Source of the DNA: Actinomadura mexicana
GTDB lineage: Bacteria; Actinomycetota; Actinomycetes; Streptosporangiales; Streptosporangiaceae
Length of the DNA: 64,000 bases
Reading direction: 5' to 3'
NCBI RefSeq assembly: GCF_900188105.1
Contig: NZ_FZNP01000003.1
Coordinates: forward strand, 124,001 to 188,000
Of the stretch, positions 50,269-60,185 are shown in pieces; position 1 is the first letter of the stretch; each line of letters opens with the position of its first letter. The notes beneath the pieces are model-generated. The model saw nothing but the letters and a program-made list of their open reading frames with translations. It did not search any database and was not told the origin of the DNA. A program made the position numbers and the translations under genes.

Positions 50269-51092
50269 GGCAGTTCCAGGGGGAGCTTGATGCCGTCCAG
50301 GACGGTGGCGCAGGCGCAGGTGCGCTCGGCGGGCAGCGCCTTGACGGCCTCGGCGACGACGCCGCGGAGCCGGTCGATGTTCTCGCCGAACACGCGCAGG
50401 ACCTCCTCCATCGTGACGCCCTCGCCCTCCTCGATGCCCGCGTCGAGGTCGGTGACCAGGCAGAGCGAGGTGTAGCAGAGCGCCAGCTCGCGGGCGAGGA
50501 CGGCCTCCGGGTGGCCGGTCATCCCGATCAGCGTCCACCCCTGCGAGGCGAACCATCGGGACTCGGCCCGGGTCGAGAAGCGGGGGCCCTCGATGACGAC
50601 GAGCGTGCCGCGGTCGACCGGTTCCCACCCGGAGGTCCGCGCGGACTCGACGGCGGCGCGGCGGCCCGTCGGGCAGTACGGGTCGGAGAAGGAGACGTGG
50701 ACGGCGGCGCCCTGGTCGTAGAAGGTCTGGTCGCGCCCCGACGTCCGGTCGGCGAGCTGGTCGGGGACGGCCAGCGTGCCGGGCCCCAGGTCGGGGGTGA
50801 GGGAGCCGACCGCGCACGGCGCCAGCACCTGGCGGACGCCGAGGGACCGCAGCGCCCACAGGTTGGCCCGGTAGGGGATCTTGTGCGGGGGGAACCGGTG
50901 GTCGCGGCCGTGCCGGGGGACGAAGGCGACGCGGCGGCCCGCCAGCTCGCCGATCGCGATGGGGTCGCTGGGCGGGCCGAAGGGGGTGTCGACCCGCACC
51001 TCCTCGACGTCGTCGAGGAACGAGTAGAAACCGGAGCCGCCGATGACCCCGATCTCGGCGACGGGCTGGGACGCGGAAGCCTGAGTGGACAT
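50265..51092 (-). CDS. mtnP: S-methyl-5'-thioadenosine phosphorylase
   Basis: A 275-residue type I purine-nucleoside phosphorylase family enzyme that splits 5'-methylthioadenosine with phosphate into adenine and methylthioribose-1-phosphate for methionine salvage. Motifs: IGVIGGSGFYSFL (phosphate/ribose loop), PRHGRDHRFPPHKIPYRANLWALRSLG, CAVGSLTPDLGPG and VIEGPRFSTRAESRWF. Actinobacterial members sometimes prefer other 6-oxopurine analogues, so the exact nucleoside is not certain. ATG 51092 gives the family length. First gene of a two-gene unit with the SAF protein. Confidence 0.92.
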   Translation of the reverse strand: MSTQASASQPVAEIGVIGGSGFYSFLDDVEEVRVDTPFGPPSDPIAIGELAGRRVAFVPRHGRDHRFPPHKIPYRANLWALRSLGVRQVLAPCAVGSLTPDLGPGTLAVPDQLADRTSGRDQTFYDQGAAVHVSFSDPYCPTGRRAAVESARTSGWEPVDRGTLVVIEGPRFSTRAESRWFASQGWTLIGMTGHPEAVLARELALCYTSLCLVTDLDAGIEEGEGVTMEEVLRVFGENIDRLRGVVAEAVKALPAERTCACATVLDGIKLPLELP

Positions 51093-51168
51093 GCCGCCGA
51101 CCCTAGCCACCCGGGCGCCGTGCCCGGCAGGCCGTCCGCCGATTGTGGATAACTCCGCCGCCGCACGA

Positions 51169-51196
51169 GAAGGGCCCGGCCGGAGCCGGGCCCTTC
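51169..51196. terminator. Strong terminator hairpin after the MMPL gene
   Basis: GAAGGGCCCGGC (51169-51180) and GCCGGGCCCTTC (51185-51196) form a perfect 12-bp stem with a CGGA loop. It lies 17 bp past the stop of the minus-strand MMPL gene. Confidence 0.8.
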
Positions 51197-51212
51197 CCCG
51201 CGTTCCCGGACG

Positions 51213-53339
51213 TCAGCCGACCGGGTCCAGGACCTTGGGCGGCGGGGCGGGCGCCTCCTTGGCGAGCCGTCCCGGCGTCCAGATCCGCCGTCCGATGTCG
51301 TAGGACAGGGCGGGCAGCAGCAGCGACCGGACGATGAGGGTGTCGAGCAGGACGCCGAACGCGACCGCGAAGCCCATCTCGACCATGAACACCAGCGGCA
51401 GGGTGACCATGGACGCGAACGTGGCCGCGAGCACGAGCCCGGCCGAGGTGATCACACCGCCGGTGACGGTGAGGCCCCGCTGGATGCCGCGCCGCGTGCC
51501 GAGGGCCTGCGACTCCTCCCGGACGCGGTGCATCAGGAAGATGTTGTAGTCGACCCCCAGCGCGACCAGGAAGATGAACGCGAGCAACGGGAAGCCGGAG
51601 TCGGTGCCCTCGAACCCGAAGACGTGCTCGAAGATGAGCGCGCAGGCGCCGAGCGAGGCGAGGAACGACAGCACCACGGTGCCCATCATCAGCAGCGGCG
51701 CGACGACGGCGCGCAGCAGCGCGATGAGGATGAGGAGCACCACGGCCAGCACGATCGGGATGATGACCTTGTTGTCGCGGGTGGAGGCGCGCTTGATGTC
51801 CAGGTACGTCGCGGTCGTGCCGCCGACCTTGGCGTCCGCCGCCGGGACGGCGTGCACCGCGGTCCGCAGCCGGTCGATGGTCGCGCGCGCGGCGGGGCTG
51901 TCGGCGGCGTCCTTCAGCGTCGCCTCGTACTTGACCAGGCCGCCCGCCGCGACGGGGGCGCTGACTTCGGCGACGCCGTGCGTCCCGCGCACGGCCTGGG
52001 CGATCTGGCCGGACGCCGTGGCCTTGCCGATGACGAGGGCCGGGGAGCCCGAGCCCGCGGCGTAGTGCCGTGCGATGATCTCCGAGCCCTGCACCGAGTC
52101 GGGCTTGCCGGTGAACTGGCCGGCGTCCGACAGGCCGTCCGCCTTGAGCGAGCCCAGCCCGAGCGTGAGGACGATGAGGCCGAGCATGGTCACGGCCCAG
52201 AGCGCGCGCGGGCGCTTGCCGACCATCCCTGCGACGCGGCTCCAGACACCGTGCTCGGCCTCGTACGCCTCGGGCTTGAGGTACTTGGCGTCGTAGCGGG
52301 GGATCAGCGGCCAGAACAGCCAGCGGCCGCAGATGACCAGGAGGGCGGGCAGCAGGGTCGTCATGGCGGCGAGCGCGGTGAGGACGCCCGCGGCGGCCAC
52401 GGGGCCCATGCCGGCGGTGGAGTTCATGTCGGCGAGCAGCAGGCACAGCAGCCCGACGGCCACGGTGGCGGCGGAGGCGATGACGGCGGGCGCGGCGCGG
52501 TGCAGCGCGTAGGCCATGGCCTCGTGCCGGTCCTCGTGCCGGTGCAGTTCTTCCCTATAGCGGGCGACGAGCAGCAAGGCGTAGTCGGTGGCGACACCGA
52601 AGACGAGCACGGTCAGGATGCCGGCGCTCTGGCCGTTGACGGTGAGGTCCGCGTACTTGGCGAGGAGATACACGGTCGACTGGGCGAGCCCCAGGGCGAA
52701 GACGGCGCTCAGCACGGGGACGAACCACAGGACCGGGCTGCGGTAGATGAACAGCAGCAGGACGATGACGACGAGACCGGCGGCCATGAGCAGGAAGCCG
52801 TCCAGGCTCTGGAAGACCTCGAACTGGTCGGCGCCCCCGCCGGCGGGGCCGGTGACGTGGGAGGCGAGTCCGGGGGGTCCGCGCTCGGCGAGGTCGCGCG
52901 CCTGGTCGACGGCGGCGGTGAGGTCCTCGTCCGTCAGGGGCACGAGGGTCTGCAGGGCCTTGCCGTCCTTGGACGCGAACGGCCCCTGCGCCTTCTGCGC
53001 GCCGGGCAGCTTCTGGAACGCGGCCACGTCGGACTCGGCCTTGGCCTTGTCCGCCGCGGTGATCCCGCCGGACCGCTCGTAGACGACGACGGCGAGCATC
53101 GTCTCGTCCTTGCGGAACCGCTCCTCCAACTCCACGACCCGGGTGGACTCGGCCCCGGAGGGCAGCCAGGCCGCCGCGTCGTTCTTCTCGACGTCGCCGA
53201 GCTTGCCGGCGAGGGGGCCGAGAGCCGCCAGGAGGACGACCCACAGGGCCAGGACGGCCCATTTGGTGCGCCGTCCGGCGATCAGTCCGGCCAGGCGATG
53301 TGTCCGTGGCCTCGGGGGAGCCGGGCTAGGTGCGGTCAT
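51213..53339 (-). CDS. MMPL/RND-family transporter
   Basis: A 708-residue RND-type membrane exporter of the MMPL family, proton-driven and in actinobacteria often exporting lipids or antibiotics. It has a first helix at about 28-46, an outer loop, a five-helix block (about 175-390) with the typical GVATDYALLLVARYREELHR proton-relay motif, a second outer loop and a five-helix block with FLVALGVDYNIFLMHRVREE. ATG 53339 follows AGGAGAGG. No regulator is adjacent. Its upstream region holds paired direct repeats (53391-53402, 53471-53482). Confidence 0.93.
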   Translation of the reverse strand: MTAPSPAPPRPRTHRLAGLIAGRRTKWAVLALWVVLLAALGPLAGKLGDVEKNDAAAWLPSGAESTRVVELEERFRKDETMLAVVVYERSGGITAADKAKAESDVAAFQKLPGAQKAQGPFASKDGKALQTLVPLTDEDLTAAVDQARDLAERGPPGLASHVTGPAGGGADQFEVFQSLDGFLLMAAGLVVIVLLLFIYRSPVLWFVPVLSAVFALGLAQSTVYLLAKYADLTVNGQSAGILTVLVFGVATDYALLLVARYREELHRHEDRHEAMAYALHRAAPAVIASAATVAVGLLCLLLADMNSTAGMGPVAAAGVLTALAAMTTLLPALLVICGRWLFWPLIPRYDAKYLKPEAYEAEHGVWSRVAGMVGKRPRALWAVTMLGLIVLTLGLGSLKADGLSDAGQFTGKPDSVQGSEIIARHYAAGSGSPALVIGKATASGQIAQAVRGTHGVAEVSAPVAAGGLVKYEATLKDAADSPAARATIDRLRTAVHAVPAADAKVGGTTATYLDIKRASTRDNKVIIPIVLAVVLLILIALLRAVVAPLLMMGTVVLSFLASLGACALIFEHVFGFEGTDSGFPLLAFIFLVALGVDYNIFLMHRVREESQALGTRRGIQRGLTVTGGVITSAGLVLAATFASMVTLPLVFMVEMGFAVAFGVLLDTLIVRSLLLPALSYDIGRRIWTPGRLAKEAPAPPPKVLDPVG

Positions 53340-53624
53340 GGTTCCTCTCCTGGGTACACCGGGCGATATCGAGATATGTCGCGTTCGTGCTAAGAGTCTC
53401 TCGTTAGGCGAGAAGTGTCAAGTAATATCGCGAATCCGGAAAGCATGGCCCTATGGCGAGCTTCTCGATATAAGAGTCTCTCTAAAATAGAGCTAAGTCA
53501 AGCCGTGCGACGGGAGGGGCCCTGCCGGGCCGGGGGTTGCTCCCTGTCTCCTCTATCGTCGCGGGACGTCTGCGGCTGCGCCTCCGGCGTTAGGACGGAC
53601 CTGCGCTACGTCTGCCGAGGCAAA
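53340..53624 (-). promoter_or_regulatory. AT-rich MMPL upstream region with repeated operator-like elements
   Basis: TAAGAGTCTCTC occurs twice (53391-53402 and 53471-53482), each containing the dyad AGAG-T-CTCT. CTCTA-AAA-TAGAG lies at 53480-53492 and CGATAT elements at about 53364 and 53466. The lower GC marks the promoter area for the MMPL gene. No gene is convincing in this 285-bp stretch. Confidence 0.5.
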
Positions 53625-53707
53625 CGGAAGCCGCCGCCTACCCCTGGAGATGTAGGCGACGGCTTCCGGATACGGCGAAAGCCGGGGGATCCGGCCGGAT
53701 CCCCCGG
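53625..53707 (-). terminator. Two tandem hairpins downstream of the FmdB gene
   Basis: A 17-bp stem with one mismatch (53625-53641 with 53652-53668) is followed by a perfect 11-bp stem CCGGGGGATCC/GGATCCCCCGG (53682-53692 with 53697-53707). They lie 24 bp past the FmdB stop on the minus strand. Confidence 0.7.
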
Positions 53708-53730
53708 TGCGAGCGGAGATGCCTAGAAGG

Positions 53731-54096
53731 TCAGGCGACCTTCTCGGACGACGACGACTTGCCGGTCGACGAGGACGACGACGAGTCGGAGGACGAGGAT
53801 GACGAGTCCGACTTGGCGGAGTCGCCCGAAGAACCGCCTGAATCGCCGGAGGAGCCGTTGGACGACCCGTTGGACGAGCCGTTCGACGAGGCCCCCGCGG
53901 TGGCGGGCGACTTGCCGGAGCCGCGGCTGTCGGTGCGGTAGAAGCCCGAGCCCTTGAAGATGATCCCCGCCGCGGAGAAGACCTTGCGGAGCCTGCCGGT
54001 GCACGCCGGGCACTCGGTCAGCGCGTCGTCGCTGAACTTCTGCACGACCTCTAGAGGCTCGCCGCAGTCGGTGCAAACGTACTGATACGTCGGCAC
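53731..54096 (-). CDS. FmdB-family zinc-ribbon protein with Ser-rich tail
   Basis: A 121-residue protein. The N-terminal 45 residues are an FmdB-type zinc ribbon (TYQYVCTDCGEPLEV, then CPACTGRLRKVF) with two CxxC pairs, followed by the conserved GIIFKGSGFYRTD. The C-terminal 55 residues are low-complexity, built of Ser/Gly/Asn/Asp repeats (SSNG, then runs of Ser) ending in a short Lys/Glu segment. Function is unknown; family members are linked to formamidase operons only by name. GTG 54096 follows AGGAGG. Confidence 0.92.
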   Translation of the reverse strand: MPTYQYVCTDCGEPLEVVQKFSDDALTECPACTGRLRKVFSAAGIIFKGSGFYRTDSRGSGKSPATAGASSNGSSNGSSNGSSGDSGGSSGDSAKSDSSSSSSDSSSSSSTGKSSSSEKVA

Positions 54097-54261
54097 GGTT
54101 CCTCCTCGCTGACTCAGCCCGGCACGGAGCCGGACTGGCACTCACTCTAGACGACTGCTAATGGTACCCATTCGTCGAACAGGATTCGCCCCCGGGATGT
54201 TCCCAGGCGGCGCGCCGCGGGACCACGGCACCGCCGGACCCCGGCGCCGCGGGGCTCCGGG

Positions 54262-55746
54262 TCACTGTCCCTTCTCGCCGAACCATCCCGCCAGCCTGCC
54301 CTTGCGGCTGACCGCGCGCAGCCTGCGCTCGGTGGCCTCGCGCACCTCGGCGGTGGTCACGACCAGCAGGGTGTCGCCCGCCTGCAGGGGTGTGGTGGGC
54401 TCGGGCACGAAGCTGGCCCCGTCCCGCACGACGAGGGTGATGGACGCGCCCGGCGGCAGCCGCAGCTCGAAGATCTCCACGCCGCTGATCAGCGAGTCGG
54501 CGGGGACCCGCACCTCCAGCAGGTCGGCGTGCAGCTCCTCCAGCGGTGCCGCCTCGACGTCCAGCTCGCGGGTCTGCTCGTCGCTGGTCAGCCCGCACAG
54601 CCGCGAGGCCAGCGGCAGCGTCGGCCCCTGGAGCAGGGTGAACATGACGACGATGTTGAAGACGATCGCGAAGAGCCGGTCGGCGTGCTCCACCTCCGCG
54701 ACCATCGGGATGGTGGCCAGGACGATCGGGACGGCGCCCCGCAGCCCCGCCCAGGACGCGAACACCTTCTCGCCCCACGACAGCCGGAATCCGATCGTGG
54801 ACAGCACCACCGACAGGGGGCGGGCCACCAGCAGCAGGACGAAGCCGACGATGAGCGCGGGCAGGATCTGGCCGGGGAGGTCTCCGGGGTCGGCCAGCAG
54901 GCCCAGCATCACGAACAGCCCGATCTGCGCGAGCCATCCGACGCCCTCGGCGAAGCCCCGGGTGGCGGGACGGTGCGGCAGCCGCGCGTTCCCGAGGACG
55001 AGGGCGCTGACGTAGACGGCGAGGAACCCGCTGGCGTGCATCAGGGAGGCGGCCCCGTAGGAGCCGATGGACAGCGACAGGACGGCGATGGGGTAGAGGC
55101 CGGAGGCGGGGAGCGCGACGCGGCGCAGCGCCTGCGCGCCCAGCCAGCCGATGGCGACGCCGACGATGCCGCCCGCGACCAGCTCGTAGACCATGACGCC
55201 GAGCAGTTCCGCCATGTTGGGGACGGCGGTGTGGGCGCTGAGCGTGATCACGATGATCACGACGGGGGCGTCGTTGAAGCCGGACTCGGCCTCCAGCAGG
55301 CCGGTCAGCCGGGAGGGCAGGGGCAGCCGCCGCAGCACCGAGAACACCGCGGCCGCGTCGGTGGGGGCGAGCACGGCGGCGAGCAGGAACGCGGGACGCC
55401 ACTCCAGGCCGACGAACCACATGGCCGACAGCGCGACGACGACGATGCTGATCAGGGTGCCGAGGGTGGAGACGCTGAGCGCGGCCGGCACCGAGGGCCG
55501 CACGCGCCGCCAGCTGGTGGTGATGCCGCCCTCGGCGAGGATGAGCACGAGGGCCGCGAGGCCGAGCGTCTCGGCCAGTTCCGCGTTGTCGAACCGGATG
55601 TGGAGGGGGCCGGACTCGCCGATGAGAAGGCCGAGGCCCATGTACGCCAGCAGCGTGGGGAGGCCCGCCTGGTGCGACAGCCTGACCGCGATGATGGCGC
55701 TGAGTACGAGCGTGGCCCCGAGGAGTAGCCAGATGTCGAGGTGCAC
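54262..55746 (-). CDS. Potassium/proton antiporter, NhaP2/CvrA-like (CPA family)
   Basis: A 494-residue cation/proton antiporter with about 12 membrane helices (residues 1-400). It has ILAEGGITTSWRRVRPS in the early helices and the paired signature APTDAAAVFSVL and EAESGFNDAPVVI, where the Asp/Asn residues take part in ion exchange. The C-terminal 90 residues are an RCK_C/TrkA-C regulatory domain (LLEVRVPADSLISGVEIFELRLP...). It probably exports K+ (or Na+) in exchange for H+. The start is at ATG 55746. A single gene on the minus strand. Confidence 0.92.
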   Translation of the reverse strand: MHLDIWLLLGATLVLSAIIAVRLSHQAGLPTLLAYMGLGLLIGESGPLHIRFDNAELAETLGLAALVLILAEGGITTSWRRVRPSVPAALSVSTLGTLISIVVVALSAMWFVGLEWRPAFLLAAVLAPTDAAAVFSVLRRLPLPSRLTGLLEAESGFNDAPVVIIVITLSAHTAVPNMAELLGVMVYELVAGGIVGVAIGWLGAQALRRVALPASGLYPIAVLSLSIGSYGAASLMHASGFLAVYVSALVLGNARLPHRPATRGFAEGVGWLAQIGLFVMLGLLADPGDLPGQILPALIVGFVLLLVARPLSVVLSTIGFRLSWGEKVFASWAGLRGAVPIVLATIPMVAEVEHADRLFAIVFNIVVMFTLLQGPTLPLASRLCGLTSDEQTRELDVEAAPLEELHADLLEVRVPADSLISGVEIFELRLPPGASITLVVRDGASFVPEPTTPLQAGDTLLVVTTAEVREATERRLRAVSRKGRLAGWFGEKGQ

Positions 55747-55849
55747 ATCCCACCCTTCGGGGTCGTCAAAGTTGATCGTTTAGGAATCCTACAGATTCAC
55801 GGGCAAATCGCATATTTACGATTGAGGGACGGCGTGTCCGGGATGGCCG

Positions 55850-56839
55850 CTATCGCCGTGTGACCCGTGGGTTGAGCCCGTTCACTACGTTCTGCACGTC
55901 CCGTCCCCGAACGGCCGCGGTGACGTTGTCGCGCACCATCCCGAGCAGGTTCAGCTGCGACTGGACGGACGCCCCCGCCGCGTGCGGCGACAGCAGGACG
56001 TCCTCGCGGGAACGCAGCGGATGCCCCTCCGGAAGCGGCTCCTGCTCGAACACGTCCAGGGCCGCCCCTGCCAGACGTCCCGAGCCCAGTGCGGCGAGGA
56101 CGGCGTCGTCAGGCGCGATGCCCCCGCGCGCCACGTTCACCAGCAGCGCCTTGTCCGGCAGCAGGGCGAGCCGCTCCGGACCTATCAACCCCCTTGTCTC
56201 CTCCGTCAGCGGCAAGGCGAGGACGAGGATGTCGGACGTCGCCACGAGGTCGTCCAGCTCCCGGTACGTCGCCGCCGCCTCGGGACGCCTCCGCCTCGTC
56301 CAGTACGAGACCGTGCAGCCCAGGGCCGCGAAGAGCCGCGCGGCCTCGGCGCCGATCGCGCCGAACCCGACGATGCCGACCCGCTGCGTGTGGATCTCGC
56401 GCGGGCCGAGCGCCGCCATCTCCATCTGCGGCCATGCGCCCGCGCGGACGGCACGGTCGCCCCGCGCGAGGTTGCGGCACAGCGCGAACGCCGCGCCGAC
56501 CGCCCATTCGGCGACCCCACGCGCGTTGAAACCCGCCGCGTTCGCCACCGGCACGCCCGCGGCCGCCCACGCGCCGACGTCGATGCTGTCGGTCCCGACC
56601 GCGGGCATCTGGACGAACGACACCCGCGGCGCCGCCGCCACGGCCTCGGCGTCCAGCGCCAGCCGGCCGGTGAAGTCGCCGATCACCAGGTCGGCGCCGG
56701 CGAGCGCGGCGAGCAGGCCCGCCCGGTCCCTGGCCGGCGGGAACGCCACCTCGGCGGCGTCCGCCAGCGGCGCGAACAACCCCTGGACGATCTCGTCCGC
56801 GATCGGGGGCAGGGAAAGGATCCGCCACGGCGCCGTCAT
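55850..56839 (-). CDS. D-isomer-specific 2-hydroxyacid dehydrogenase
   Basis: A 329-residue NAD(P)-dependent dehydrogenase. The nucleotide-binding motif VGIVGFGAIGAEAARLF lies mid-protein. Catalytic residues are visible: Arg in NVARGGI, Glu in DVFEQEPLPEGHPL and His in LSPHAAG. It reduces a 2-oxo acid or oxidises a D-2-hydroxyacid; the substrate (glyoxylate, pyruvate, phosphoglycerate or other) is not set by these motifs. ATG 56839 follows GGGAGG with 6-nt spacing. A single gene, same strand as the 5-FCL gene upstream. Confidence 0.92.
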   Translation of the reverse strand: MTAPWRILSLPPIADEIVQGLFAPLADAAEVAFPPARDRAGLLAALAGADLVIGDFTGRLALDAEAVAAAPRVSFVQMPAVGTDSIDVGAWAAAGVPVANAAGFNARGVAEWAVGAAFALCRNLARGDRAVRAGAWPQMEMAALGPREIHTQRVGIVGFGAIGAEAARLFAALGCTVSYWTRRRRPEAAATYRELDDLVATSDILVLALPLTEETRGLIGPERLALLPDKALLVNVARGGIAPDDAVLAALGSGRLAGAALDVFEQEPLPEGHPLRSREDVLLSPHAAGASVQSQLNLLGMVRDNVTAAVRGRDVQNVVNGLNPRVTRR

Positions 56840-56931
56840 CTCGTACCTCCCGTCAGGCCGAACTCGACCGCGTCCCCCATCCACGATCTTGGCCCTCTCA
56901 CTCTACGAGCAGACCGGCGTCCACGAGCAGG

Positions 56932-57513
56932 TCAGCCCAGCCGGACCAGCCCCTGCGACGGCGTCACCACCGCCCGGACGCGCTGGTCGTGCGGCTCGGC
57001 GGGCACGCTTTCCACCAGCTCCCCGTCGTACAGCAGCGCCACGGTCAGGATCGCCGGGCCCACGCGCGCGAGCGCCCGGTCGTAGGAGCCGCCGCCGCGG
57101 CCGAGGCGCACGCCGGTCCCGTCGACCGCGACCGCGGGCACCAGCACGACGTCCGCGCTGGCCACGGCGCCGGGGCCGCGCGGAGGCTCGGACGACTCCA
57201 GGCACCCGCGGGCCCCGGGGACGAGCGAGTCGGGCCCCTCGTAGGACGCCCAGTCGAGGTCGCCGTCCGGGAGCAGGCGGGGGACCAGCACGTACGTCCC
57301 GCGCTTCCACAGCGCGAACAGCAGGCTCCGCGTGTCCGGCTCGTCGCCTATGGAGACGTACGCCGCGATGGTCCCGGCCATCTCCACCTCCGGGACCGGC
57401 AGCAGCGCGTCCCGGATCGGGCGCGCCGCGCCGGAGCGCGACTCGGGCGGCATAGCCGCACGTCGTGCGAGCAGTTCGGCCCGGAGGCCGGTCTTCGTGG
57501 CGATGGGGTGCAC
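56932..57513 (-). CDS. 5-formyltetrahydrofolate cyclo-ligase
   Basis: A 193-residue ATP-dependent enzyme converting 5-formyl-THF to 5,10-methenyl-THF. The N-terminal TKTGLRAELLARRAAMP, the central AVDGTGVRLGRGGGSYDRAL (the family's GxGxGYYDR-type loop) and the short C-terminal domain are present. GTG 57513 follows GAGGA with 7-nt spacing and avoids overlap with galU. Divergent from galU with only 34 bp between starts, so promoters overlap the coding ends. Confidence 0.9.
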   Translation of the reverse strand: MHPIATKTGLRAELLARRAAMPPESRSGAARPIRDALLPVPEVEMAGTIAAYVSIGDEPDTRSLLFALWKRGTYVLVPRLLPDGDLDWASYEGPDSLVPGARGCLESSEPPRGPGAVASADVVLVPAVAVDGTGVRLGRGGGSYDRALARVGPAILTVALLYDGELVESVPAEPHDQRVRAVVTPSQGLVRLG

Positions 57514-57547
57514 GCTGTGGTCCTCGTGGATGGCTAGGGTCGTGTAT

Positions 57548-58474
57548 ATGGCCGACATTGCACCAGTGCTCAAAGCGGTCGTCCCGGCGGCCGGCCTCGG
57601 TACCCGATTCTTGCCCGCGACCAAGGCGACTCCCAAGGAAATGCTGCCCATCGTCGACAAACCGGCGATCCAGTACGTCGTCGAGGAGGCGGTCGACGCG
57701 GGGCTGTCCGACGTCCTGATGGTCACCGGACGCAGCAAGCGGTCCATCGAGGACCACTTCGACCGAGCGTACGAGCTGGAGGAGGCGCTGCGCGCCAAGG
57801 GCGACGACGAGCGCCTGGAGGCCGTGCACGAGTCCAGCGATCTGGCGATCATGCACTACGTCCGGCAGGGCGAGCCGCGCGGCCTCGGGCACGCGGTGCA
57901 CTGCGCCCGCCAGCACGTCGGCCGCGAGCCGTTCGCGGTGCTGCTCGGCGACGACATGATCGACGCCCGCGACAAGCTGCTGCAGCGCATGATCGAGGTG
58001 CGCGGCCAGTACGGCGGCAGCGTCATCGCGCTGATGGAGGTCGAGCCCGACCAGGTGTCGGCGTACGGGTGCGCGGCCATCGAGGCGACCGACGAGGAGG
58101 ACGTCGTCCGCATCTCCGACCTCGTGGAGAAGCCCGCCGCCGAGGAGGCCCCGAGCAACTGGATCATCATCGGCCGCTACGTCTGCGACCCCGCGGTGTT
58201 CGACGTCCTGGAGAAGACCCCGCCCGGCCGCGGTGGCGAGATCCAGCTGACCGACGCGCTGCGCGCCCTCGCCGACATGCCCGCCGACCAGGGCGGCGGC
58301 GTCTACGGGGTCAAGTTCCGGGGCCGCCGCTACGACACCGGCAACAAGCTGGAGTACCTGCGGACGGTCGTCCAGTTCGCGGCGGAACGGCCCGACCTGG
58401 CGCCGGAGTTCCTGCCGTGGCTGCGGGAATTCGTCCGAACGCAGGACGGCGTGGGCGACACAACGGATTCGTGA
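57548..58474 (+). CDS. galU: UTP-glucose-1-phosphate uridylyltransferase
   Basis: A 308-residue nucleotidyltransferase that makes UDP-glucose for cell-wall and capsule sugars. The family signature AAGLGTRFLPATKATPKEMLPIVDKP is at residues 13-38, with LGDDMIDA in the substrate pocket and EKP near the middle. TAGGGT about 8 nt before ATG 57548 resembles a -10 box, so the mRNA may be leaderless. First gene of a plus-strand group galU-moeA/glp-moaC-mog; the next start lies 26 bp after its stop. Confidence 0.95.
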   Translation: MADIAPVLKAVVPAAGLGTRFLPATKATPKEMLPIVDKPAIQYVVEEAVDAGLSDVLMVTGRSKRSIEDHFDRAYELEEALRAKGDDERLEAVHESSDLAIMHYVRQGEPRGLGHAVHCARQHVGREPFAVLLGDDMIDARDKLLQRMIEVRGQYGGSVIALMEVEPDQVSAYGCAAIEATDEEDVVRISDLVEKPAAEEAPSNWIIIGRYVCDPAVFDVLEKTPPGRGGEIQLTDALRALADMPADQGGGVYGVKFRGRRYDTGNKLEYLRTVVQFAAERPDLAPEFLPWLREFVRTQDGVGDTTDS

Positions 58475-58500
58475 CGACGCGTCAGACTGGGGCCGTGGCT

Positions 58501-59705
58501 ATGAGAACGGTCGACGAGCATCTGACGGAGATCCTCGGCAGCGTGGCACCGCTGCCGCCGCTCGACCTGGCGCTGCTGGAGGCGCAGGGCACGGTGCTCG
58601 CCGAGTCCGTGTCCGCGCCGGTGCCGCTGCCGCCGTTCGACAACTCCGCGATGGACGGCTACGCCGTCGTCGCGGCCGACATCGCGGCGGCCACCGAGGC
58701 CGGACCCGTCGCGCTGCCCGTCGTCGGCGACATCGTCGCGGGCGACTCCGGCGTGTCGGCGATCCGGCCGGGCCTGACCGCCCGGATCATGACGGGCGCG
58801 CCGCTGCCGGCCGGCGCCGACGCCGTGATCCCCGTCGAGTGGACCGACGGCGGCAACGCCACCGTCCGGATCTCGCGCGCCGCCCCGCCGGGCAACTACA
58901 TCCGGCGGGCGGGGGAGGACGTCCTCGCCGGGCAGGTCGTCGCCGAGGCCGGCACCCGCATCACCGCCGCGCGGATCGGCATGCTCGCGGCGGTCGGACG
59001 GTCCCGGGTGACCGTCCGGCCGAAACCGCGCATCGTGGTCGTCTCCACGGGCGACGAACTGCGCGAGCCGGGCACCTCCCTGGCGCCCGGCCAGATCTGG
59101 GAGTCCAACAGCTTCATGCTCACCGCCGCCGTGGCCGAGGCGGGGGGAACGGGCTTCCGGCAGGCCACGGTGCAGGACGAACCCGCCAAGGTCCTGGAAA
59201 TGCTCCACGACCAGCTCGTCCGGGCCGACGCCATCGTCACGACCGGGGGCGTCTCCATGGGCACCAGGGACGTCGTCAAGGAAGTGCTCAGCGGTACCGG
59301 GACCGTGAGTTTCCACAAGGTGCGAATGCGTCCTGGCAAGCCGCAGGGGTTCGGCCTCCTGGAAGGCATCCCCGTCTTCACGCTTCCAGGCAATCCCGTC
59401 AGCGCGTACGTGTCGTTCCAGGTGTTCGTCCGTCCCGCCCTACGCGTCATGCAGGGGCTGCCGCCCGAACCGCTTCCCACCGTGAGCGCCGTTGTCGCCG
59501 AGGACGTCAAGTCGCCCGCGGGGCTCCGTCACTTCCTGCGGGGGCGACTCTCGTTCACCCGCGGTTTCTACACCGTCACGGCGGCCGGCGTGCAGGGCTC
59601 GCACCAGCTCGGGTCCCTGTCGTCCGCGAACGCGCTCATCGAGATTCCGGAGGACGTCGAAGCCATGCCGGCCGGGTCGCACGTCGAGGTCATGAGGTTG
59701 CCGTC

Positions 59706-59709
<4 letters not shown>
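58501..59709 (+). CDS. Molybdopterin molybdotransferase MoeA / gephyrin-like Glp
   Basis: A 402-residue MoeA-family protein. The N-terminal domain has PPFDNSAMDGYAVVAADI and GDSGVSAIRPGLTARIMTGAPLPAGADAVIPVE. The MPT-binding core has TGDELREPG, IVTTGGVSMGTRDVVKEVL and LPGNPVSAYVSF. It inserts molybdate into adenylated molybdopterin. In actinobacteria the copy beside galU and a SepX/GlpR gene can instead be Glp, a division protein acting with FtsZ, so both roles are possible. ATG 58501 has GGGG 8 nt upstream; GTG 58471 (overlapping the galU stop) and GTG 58495 are alternatives. Confidence 0.92.

Positions 59710-60181
<472 letters not shown>

Positions 60182-60185
<4 letters not shown>

Noticed and set aside
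53415..53726. 103-codon plus-strand frame upstream of the MMPL gene
   Set aside because: No ribosome-binding site, Cys/Ser/Arg-rich without domain, and it runs through two strong hairpins.
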